Shown here: one piece after another, positions 1-4,779 of the stretch
Numbering within the stretch: the first letter of the stretch is position 1
Layout of the letters: each line of letters opens with the position of its first letter
Origin: DATFYI01 sp035315125
GTDB taxonomy: Bacteria; Chloroflexota; Anaerolineae; Anaerolineales; Anaerolineaceae
Assembly (NCBI GenBank): GCA_035315125.1
Contig: DATFYI010000039.1
Coordinates: 1 to 8,788, forward strand
Direction of reading: 5' to 3'
DNA: 8,788 bases
The notes under the pieces: model-generated
The model's input: the letters and a program-made list of their open reading frames with translations, nothing else
Databases searched by the model: none
Told to the model about the DNA's origin: nothing
Position numbers and translations under genes: made by a program

Positions 1-1136
1 CTCTCAATGCAGTCATTGGCGATGAGATCTTGGATACCGGCTTTCACGTGACCACTCCTGAGGCGCCGGATGTACAACGCTATCTTGCTCGCATGGTGGA
101 TGCAGGATTGACTCATGTGGTGATCGAATCAACATCACATGGGTTGGCTCAACAGCGGGTAACCGGATGCGAATTTGATATTGGCATCGTGACCAATATA
201 ACGCATGAGCACCTGGATTATCATGGCAGCTATGAAGCCTATCGAGCAGCCAAAGCGCGTTTATTAACCGGCCTGGCACAAACAAATGAAAAGCGTCAAG
301 GTAACCCGCGCCTGGCAGTTTTGAACAAAGATGACCAGTCTTACGATTATCTAAATAAGCTAACGACTGTCCGGCAGGTCTCTTATGGGCTATATCCCGA
401 GGCAGACGTTTGGGCTGAAGATATTCATCAGGATGCGACCGGGCTGCATTTTAACGTACGCGGATCTGGTTTAAATTTGAGGATCAATAGCGGTCTGGTT
501 GGCTACTACAATGTATCAAACTGTCTGGCTGCTATTTCAGCCACTGCAATTGGTTTGGAAACGCCTGCCAATGCCATTGAGGCCGGTATAGCGGCTTTAC
601 GAGGTGTTCCGGGGCGCATGGAGCGAATCGAGCTCGGCCAGGATTTCCTGGCGATTGTGGATTTTGCCCATACTCCCAATGCCCTGCGAGTGACCTTGGA
701 GACCGCACTTAAAATGACGACAGGGCGAGTGTTGGTTGTATTTGGTTCTGCCGGTTTGCGAGACCGGCAAAAACGCCGCATGATGGCTGAGATATCGGCC
801 CAGCTTGCCGATGTAACCATTCTGACTGCTGAAGACCCACGCACGGAAAGCCTGGATGCAATCCTGGCTGAGATGAGCGATTCTGCCCGTTCGCAAGGCG
901 CGCTAGAAGGTCAAACTTTCTGGCGAGTGTCTGACCGGGGTGAGGCGATCCGATTGGCTATCCAGATGGCTGAGCCGGGGGATGTGGTAGTGGCCTGCGG
1001 TAAAGGCCACGAGCAGTCCATGTGCTTTGGTGAAATTGAATATGCCTGGGATGATCGCAGAGCCATGCGGGCAGCTCTGGCTGAACGCCTGGGTATTGAG
1101 GGACCGCCAATGCCTTACCTGCCAACTCAGGATTAA
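1..1136 (+). CDS. murE: MurE-type Mur ligase (UDP-MurNAc-tripeptide synthetase), 5' end cut by window
   Basis: This is the C-terminal part (377 residues, first complete codon at 3) of a cytoplasmic Mur ligase. The family joins a diamino acid to UDP-MurNAc-L-Ala-D-Glu using ATP in peptidoglycan synthesis. MurE proteins are usually about 490-510 residues, so roughly the first quarter, including the P-loop, lies outside the window. Visible family motifs are the substrate-binding TTPEAPD (51-71), ESTSHGLAQQRV (126-161), TNITHEHLDYH (noted for nucleotide/metal binding, from about 192), and YRAAKARLL with the lysine that is carbamylated in MurE (about 240-266). The C-terminal domain follows with FGSAGLRDRQKRR (744-782), EDPRTE (831-848) and the late GKGHEQ plus WDDRRA motifs (about 1002-1065). 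The diamino-acid recognition site reads EDPR rather than the meso-diaminopimelate signature DNPR, and FGxGGDRD is replaced by FGSAGLRD, so the amino acid added cannot be assigned. Two stop codons in tandem end the gene, and a terminator follows 8 nt later. The family is secure; specificity is open. Confidence 0.9.
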   Translation, partial: LNAVIGDEILDTGFHVTTPEAPDVQRYLARMVDAGLTHVVIESTSHGLAQQRVTGCEFDIGIVTNITHEHLDYHGSYEAYRAAKARLLTGLAQTNEKRQGNPRLAVLNKDDQSYDYLNKLTTVRQVSYGLYPEADVWAEDIHQDATGLHFNVRGSGLNLRINSGLVGYYNVSNCLAAISATAIGLETPANAIEAGIAALRGVPGRMERIELGQDFLAIVDFAHTPNALRVTLETALKMTTGRVLVVFGSAGLRDRQKRRMMAEISAQLADVTILTAEDPRTESLDAILAEMSDSARSQGALEGQTFWRVSDRGEAIRLAIQMAEPGDVVVACGKGHEQSMCFGEIEYAWDDRRAMRAALAERLGIEGPPMPYLPTQD

Positions 1137-1144
1137 TAAAATCA

Positions 1145-1179
1145 AAAACAGCGGGCGCAATACTGCGTTCCGCTGTTTT
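1145..1179. terminator. Bidirectional intrinsic terminator between convergent murE and pnp
   Basis: A perfect 10-bp stem pairs AAAACAGCGG (1145-1154) with CCGCTGTTTT (1170-1179). An inner CGCA/TGCG stem (1156-1159 with 1164-1167) extends it, closing a 4-nt loop. The A-run on the left and T-run on the right give each strand a U-tract. On the - strand the tract reads CTGTTTTTGATTTT. It sits 8 nt after the murE stop and 20 nt after the pnp stop, so it can end both converging transcripts. Confidence 0.85.
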
Positions 1180-1199
1180 GTATGAATAATGAAGAAGGT

Positions 1200-3470
1200 C
1201 TAGCGACGCGGATTGTGGTGAGAATCCCCACCATGCCGGTCACCTGAACCGGACCTACCGCCGCCCCCACCACCTGGCCTGCCACCCGAGGGACGTGAAT
1301 TGGAGAAGCGACTGCCTCCTCCACCGCCTCCACTACCGCCGCGACCTTTGCGATCGTGTTCCAGTGCTTCTTCTGGGGTCCAACCTTCCAGAACCGCCTG
1401 GCGGGATAGCCGGATTTTGCCATTTTCATCGATGGCTGTGACCATCACGCTAATTTCATCGCCGAGCTGGACAACATCTTCTACTTTCTCAACGCGCTCG
1501 CTGTCAAGCTGAGAGATGTGCACCATGCCGTCAACGTTTGGCAGAATTTCGACGAATGCGCCGAAATCCGCCAGACGGACGACTTTTCCTGTATAGATGT
1601 GACCGATCTGGGGGGACTCGGTAAGCGCTTCGATCCGTTCACGAGCCTCAGCTTCACTTGTTCCTTCGGTTGCGGCAATAAATACGGTGCCATCATCATT
1701 GATATCGATCTTTGTATGGGTTTCTTCCTGGATCGCCCGGATCATCTTTCCACCAGGGCCAATGATAGCTCCGATTTTTTCTACCGGTACCTTGATGATG
1801 GTAATGCGTGGCGCATGCGGTTTTAACTCAGGGCGAGGCGCCGGGATTGTTTCGAGGATTTTATCCAAAATAAAGCGGCGAGCCACATGGGCTTGCGCCA
1901 GAGCTTTTGACATAATTTCTGAGGTGATTCCCCGGATCTTAATGTCCATTTGCAAGGCGGTGATGCCGGCATCCGTGCCTGCAACTTTAAAATCCATATC
2001 GCCGAGGTGGTCTTCGGCACCCTGGATATCAGTCAAAACTACGTATTTTTCACCTTCTTTAATCAAACCCATGGCTACGCCTGATACTGGGGCTTTGATC
2101 GGCACACCTGTGTCCATCAGCGCCAGGGTTGAGCCACAGACTGAGGCCATCGAAGATGAGCCGTTAGAAGAGAGCACTTCGGAGACGAGACGCAGCGTGT
2201 AAGGAAATTCATTTTCAGGAGGGATAACCGGGACGAGTGCCCGTTCGGCCAGGGCTCCATGGCCGATATCTCGACGCGAGCTTCCACGTAACATTTTTGT
2301 CTCACCGGTAGAATAGGGTGGAAAATTATAATGGTGGATATAGCGTTTCGTATCGTTCGGCGTAAGGGTGTCCATTTCCTGGGCCTCTTTGGGCGTGCCC
2401 AAAGTTGCCAAAGTTAAAACCTGTGTCTCGCCACGTGTAAACAGGCCTGAACCGTGCGCCCTGGGGCTGATGCCAACCTCGCACCAGATTGGGCGAATTT
2501 CGGTCAGGGCGCGACCATCAGGGCGCAGGCCGCGATCCAATATCCGGCTGCGGATTACGCGGCGGAAAATCTCTTCAAAAGCGCCCTTGGCGTCTTCGGC
2601 CAGTGTTTCATCCTCAGCCGAGACGCTGCTGACGGTTTCCTCTTTCAATTGATCGATCCCATCGTTCATCTCTGCTTTAGTATGAGGGGCATCCAGTACG
2701 CTCTCGATTTTTGGGGTAAGCTCATTAGCAAGTTTCTCGACCATACCCATGTTTATCGGGAAGAGCGGTACAGTCCGCTTGGGTTTGCCGACCTCTTCTG
2801 CCATTTGCAATTGTGCATCGATCATAGGCTGGAGAGCCTGGTGGCCAAACACAAGCGCCTTGACCATAACGTCTTCGGGAATTTCGCTGGCGCCGCACTC
2901 CACCATCAGAATTGCATCGCGTGTACCGGCAATGCGCAAATCCAGTGCTGATTCTTCAATCTGTTTGTAGGTAGGATTGACAATGAATTCGTTATTGATC
3001 ATGCCGATGCGGACTGCTCCCACCGGTCCATCCCACGGGATGTCGGAGACCATCAGGGCTGCCGAGGCAGCGTTGATGGCCAGGATGTCCAGCGGATTAT
3101 CTGGGTCAGCCGAAACACTGAAAAGAATGACTTGAACCTCATTGCGCATAAACTGCGAAAAGAGTGGCCGGATTGGGCGATCGGTCAGGCGAGCGATTAA
3201 AATTGCATCCTCGCTGGGTCTTCCCTCGCGGCGGAAGAAGGAACCCGGTATGCGCCCTCCAGCGTACATGCGCTCTTCATATTCAACTGTGAGTGGGAAA
3301 AAATCCTGACCCTGTTTTGGTTCATTCCCCATAGTGGCGGCGGCGAAGACGATTGAATCTTCCAAACGCACGGTAACTGCGCCGCCAGCCTGGCCGGCCA
3401 ACTTGCCAGTTTCAATAGTCACTGGACGGTCGCCGACAATGGCCGTGTAATGTTTTACAACGGGTGGCAT
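1200..3470 (-). CDS. pnp: Polynucleotide phosphorylase (PNPase) with glycine-rich tail
   Basis: This 756-residue protein is a phosphate-dependent 3'-5' exoribonuclease, a trimer in other bacteria and a core RNA-decay enzyme. It has two RNase PH-like domains (about 10-145 and 315-545) joined by a helical segment (about 240-310). A KH domain (about 553-612) carries the GPGG loop at 571-574. An S1 domain (about 621-692) follows. Catalytic-core signatures are SSNGSSSMASVCGS (434-447) and the aspartates in LTDIQGAEDHLGDMDFK (479-495), matching E. coli S438/S439, D486 and D492 by alignment. The family is normally about 700 residues. The extra length is a tail from about 704 to 756 made mostly of Gly, Ser and Arg. 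The ATG at 3468-3470 is supported by AAGGA (3481-3485) 10 nt upstream and by alignment of the N-terminus. It lies downstream of rpsO on the same strand, the conserved rpsO-pnp order, but with a terminator in between. Confidence 0.97.
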   Translation of the reverse strand: MPPVVKHYTAIVGDRPVTIETGKLAGQAGGAVTVRLEDSIVFAAATMGNEPKQGQDFFPLTVEYEERMYAGGRIPGSFFRREGRPSEDAILIARLTDRPIRPLFSQFMRNEVQVILFSVSADPDNPLDILAINAASAALMVSDIPWDGPVGAVRIGMINNEFIVNPTYKQIEESALDLRIAGTRDAILMVECGASEIPEDVMVKALVFGHQALQPMIDAQLQMAEEVGKPKRTVPLFPINMGMVEKLANELTPKIESVLDAPHTKAEMNDGIDQLKEETVSSVSAEDETLAEDAKGAFEEIFRRVIRSRILDRGLRPDGRALTEIRPIWCEVGISPRAHGSGLFTRGETQVLTLATLGTPKEAQEMDTLTPNDTKRYIHHYNFPPYSTGETKMLRGSSRRDIGHGALAERALVPVIPPENEFPYTLRLVSEVLSSNGSSSMASVCGSTLALMDTGVPIKAPVSGVAMGLIKEGEKYVVLTDIQGAEDHLGDMDFKVAGTDAGITALQMDIKIRGITSEIMSKALAQAHVARRFILDKILETIPAPRPELKPHAPRITIIKVPVEKIGAIIGPGGKMIRAIQEETHTKIDINDDGTVFIAATEGTSEAEARERIEALTESPQIGHIYTGKVVRLADFGAFVEILPNVDGMVHISQLDSERVEKVEDVVQLGDEISVMVTAIDENGKIRLSRQAVLEGWTPEEALEHDRKGRGGSGGGGGGSRFSNSRPSGGRPGGGGGGRSGSGDRHGGDSHHNPRR

Positions 3471-3600
3471 ATTAAAATTGTCCTTTTTCTCTTAACCCCC
3501 CCGGTCAGGGACTGAAAGCGGCTGAGGACCTATTTCCTCAACTCCTGTCAATTCCCAACCGGCTGGTTAAGGCTTGATAAAATAAAACTTTATGTACCTC
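3471..3600 (-). promoter_or_regulatory. pnp leader region with small hairpins
   Basis: This is the 130-nt gap between the rpsO terminator and the pnp start. Read on the - strand it holds a 4-bp AACC/GGTT hairpin (3557-3568), a 6-bp TGAGGA/TCCTCA hairpin with a 6-nt loop (3523-3540), a run of seven G (3496-3502), and the Shine-Dalgarno AAGGA. In E. coli the pnp leader is cleaved by RNase III and used for autoregulation. A comparable role here is inference. I found no convincing pnp promoter: a TTGACA (3546-3551) has no matching -10 at normal spacing. Confidence 0.35.
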
Positions 3601-3640
3601 AAAAAAACAAGTAGATGGGAAGTTCCGCTCCATCTACTTG
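3601..3640 (-). terminator. Intrinsic terminator downstream of rpsO
   Basis: On the - strand an 11-bp perfect stem, CAAGTAGATGG paired with CCATCTACTTG (3630-3640 with 3608-3618), is followed directly by seven T residues (3601-3607). It lies 13 nt past the rpsO stop codon. This is a textbook rho-independent terminator. It implies that much rpsO transcription ends before pnp, or that read-through sets the rpsO:pnp ratio. Confidence 0.9.
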
Positions 3641-3652
3641 TGAGGCAACCCT

Positions 3653-3928
3653 TTAACTTTTTTGGCGGAGGCTTAATCGCTCATTGATAGCTGAATACCG
3701 CCCAAAATCCTTACTTCGTAAGTACGCCAGCAAACGACGTCTGTGTCCAACCAGTTTGAGCAATCCTCGCCTGGAGCTTTCATCGTGTTTATTGCTGCGC
3801 AGGTGTTCGGTTAATTGATTTATCCGTTTGGTCATCAGAGCAATCTGAACTTCCGGCGATCCGGTATCCTCCTCGTGGATGCGATAATCCTGGATCAATT
3901 TTGTTTTTTCATCTTTTTTTAGTCCCAT
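3653..3928 (-). CDS. rpsO: Small ribosomal subunit protein S15 (uS15)
   Basis: This 91-residue protein matches S15 along its full length (family about 88-90). S15 is a primary 16S rRNA-binding protein that organises the central domain of the 30S subunit. The DTGSPEVQIALMTKRI block (21-36) and the SSRRGLLKLVGHRRRLLAYL block (51-70) are characteristic. The three residues known to contact the 16S three-way junction and its G-U/G-C site (H41, D48, S51 in the usual numbering) are all kept, as H42, D49 and S52 counting the initiator Met. H45 of the usual HKKDHHS stretch is replaced by Asn. The ATG is preceded by AAGGAG (3940-3945) 11 nt upstream. The gene is followed by its own terminator and then by pnp on the same strand, and it is divergent from rnpB. 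Confidence 0.97.
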   Translation of the reverse strand: MGLKKDEKTKLIQDYRIHEEDTGSPEVQIALMTKRINQLTEHLRSNKHDESSRRGLLKLVGHRRRLLAYLRSKDFGRYSAINERLSLRQKS

Positions 3929-3968
3929 GACGTCTGCCTCTCCTTGAATGGCTTAATATAATCTAGCA

Positions 3969-4005
3969 GGTCTCCATATCCGCAGTTTTCGCCGCAAATA
4001 GGACC
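3969..4005 (-). promoter_or_regulatory. Structured rpsO 5' leader, possible S15 autoregulatory hairpin
   Basis: On the - strand GGTCCTAT (4005-3998) can pair with ATGGAGACC (3977-3969), giving 8 bp with one bulged A. Above an internal loop, GCGG and CTGC can pair to cap a CGAAAA loop, placing a G-U pair next to G-C. Many bacteria autoregulate rpsO through leader RNAs that mimic the 16S S15 site, where a G-U/G-C step is important. The pairing was read by eye. The function is inferred from position and the motif. Confidence 0.35.
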
Positions 4006-4019
4006 AGTCAATGGAAACA

Positions 4020-4048
4020 ATTATACCAGATAGTATCTTCTTTCGGAA
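4020..4048 (-). promoter_or_regulatory. rpsO promoter with extended -10
   Basis: On the - strand a perfect TATAAT (4025-4020) is preceded by TGG (4028-4026), making the extended -10 TGGTATAAT. With a 17-nt spacer the -35 position holds TTCCGA (4048-4043), a weak match to TTGACA, which is typical when an extended -10 is present. Transcription would start near 4013 and give a leader of about 85 nt ahead of rpsO. Confidence 0.7.
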
Positions 4049-4072
4049 GATTATTCAAAAAAATATTGACTG

Positions 4073-4101
4073 TTGACGCAGGGCGGGCTTACGGTTATCA
4101 T
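4073..4101 (+). promoter_or_regulatory. rnpB promoter
   Basis: A sigma-70-type promoter is visible: TTGACG (4073-4078), a 17-nt spacer, and TATCAT (4096-4101), each 5/6 to consensus. An overlapping alternative TTGACT lies at 4066-4071. The predicted start, about 7 nt after the -10 (4108-4109), coincides with the first base of the P1 helix of RNase P RNA, which supports both calls. Confidence 0.75.
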
Positions 4102-4108
4102 CAAATTA

Positions 4109-4563
4109 CCCTCTGGTGGGTCGGGTGATCGCGGTTTTGCCATGTGCAGGATCGAGGAAAGTCCGCACTCCAAAGAGCACGGCGCCGGGTAACACCCGGG
4201 GTGGGGAGGCCTAGAAATGGGATAACCTACTGGATCGGGCCACAGAAACAAACTACCATCTTTGATGGCAATGGTGAAAAGGCGGTGTAAGAGACCACCG
4301 GCGTTGGTAGTAATACCACGGCCAGGTAACCCCCGCCGGGAGCAAGACCAAGCAGGAGCAAAACCCAACTGGGCAGGAGGCTGCTCGCCGCCTGGGCGTC
4401 CGGGAAACCGGAGACCAAAAGTTCCGGGTAGGTTGCTAGAGACGCACGGTAACGCGCGCCCGAGAGAGATGGTCACCGAGATGGAAGTCGTATTCGGCGG
4501 GTCTCCGACCCGTTGAATATACCCTTTCATTGGACAGAATGCGGCTTACAGATCCACCAGGGG
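4109..4563 (+). ncRNA. rnpB: RNase P RNA (catalytic subunit, bacterial type A-like)
   Basis: This is the ribozyme that removes 5' leaders from precursor tRNAs. Conserved blocks occur in family order: GAGGAAAGTCCGC (4154-4166), GGTGAAAAGGCGG (4273-4285) with TAAGAG after it, GGAGCAAGACCAA (4339-4351), GTTCCGGGTAGG (4421-4432), and ACAGAA followed by GCGGCTTA (4534-4548). P4 forms between AAG-U-CCGCA (4159-4167, U4162 bulged as in the family) and TGCGGCTT (4540-4547). P1 forms between CTGGTGGGTC (4113-4122) and GATCCACCAG (4551-4560) with one G-U, extended by a U-G and two G-C pairs. Internal hairpins include CCGGGT/ACCCGG (4185-4199) and a GAAA-capped TCCGG/CCGGA stem (4399-4412). The length of about 455 nt is long compared with 377 in E. 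coli. The 5' end is set by the promoter and P1. The 3' end is less certain because the terminal sequence is tandemly repeated downstream. The L15 region shows no GGU triplet. Confidence 0.95.
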
Positions 4564-4754
4564 ATTTTATCATCATCAAGATTGGCCAGAACACCCGTGG
4601 GGGGTGCTTTGCACCTTATAGATCCACCAGAGGAATTTATCATTATCAAGATTGGCCAGAACACCCGTGGGGGGTGCTTTGCACCTTACAGCTCCACCAG
4701 AGGATTTTATCATCATCAAGATTGGCCAGAACACCCGCAAGTGTGTGTCCCAGA
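4545..4754 (+). repeat. 70-bp tandem repeat array whose first copy is the rnpB 3' end
   Basis: Copies run 4545-4614, 4615-4684 and 4685-4754. Copies 1 and 2 match at 66 of 70 positions. Copy 3 matches copy 1 at 51 of its first 53 positions (4685-4737) and then diverges. A degenerate start of a further copy, CTTAGAGATCCATCC, is at 4756-4770. Each unit begins with CTTA-AG and the P1 3' strand (G[A/C]TCCACCAG), then an AT-rich stretch ending in ATCAAG, then ATTGGCCAGAA and a C/G-rich part that can form short hairpins. The first roughly 19 nt of copy 1 are part of rnpB. ATTGGCCAGAA also resembles ATTGGACAGAA (4529-4539) inside the rnpB 3' domain, so the unit seems to derive from the end of that gene. 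The period is not a multiple of three, which argues against a protein repeat. Confidence 0.95.
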
Positions 4755-4779
4755 ACTTAGAGATCCATCCATTAGATAC

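Noticed and set aside
1687..2951. Long + strand open frames opposite pnp (1687-2202, 2454-2951)
   Set aside because: They are complements of strongly conserved PNPase coding sequence and have no family features of their own.
3523..3551. pnp promoter using TTGACA at 3546-3551 (- strand)
   Set aside because: The -35 match is perfect, but the hexamer at 17 nt spacing is TCCTCA and neighbouring spacings give nothing like TATAAT.
4051..4530. 159-residue open frame on the - strand over rnpB
   Set aside because: It lies antisense to a clearly structured RNA gene and has no recognisable family. Open frames arise easily in GC-rich RNA genes.
4603..4617. Rho-independent terminator for rnpB in the first repeat
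   Set aside because: GGTGC/GCACC makes only a 5-bp stem with a 3-nt loop, followed by TTATAG. There is no U-tract, so I did not call it a terminator.
4545..4754. CRISPR array or coding repeat
   Set aside because: Units are contiguous with no variable spacers, are too long and have no cas genes nearby. A 70-nt period shifts the reading frame in every copy, so it is not a protein repeat either.
4513..4779. N-terminal extension of the glycosyltransferase frame upstream to 4513
   Set aside because: These 89 codons read through the end of rnpB and the 70-bp array. The translated text is not repetitive in one frame because the period is not a multiple of three, and membrane segment 1 begins right after the ATG at 4780.
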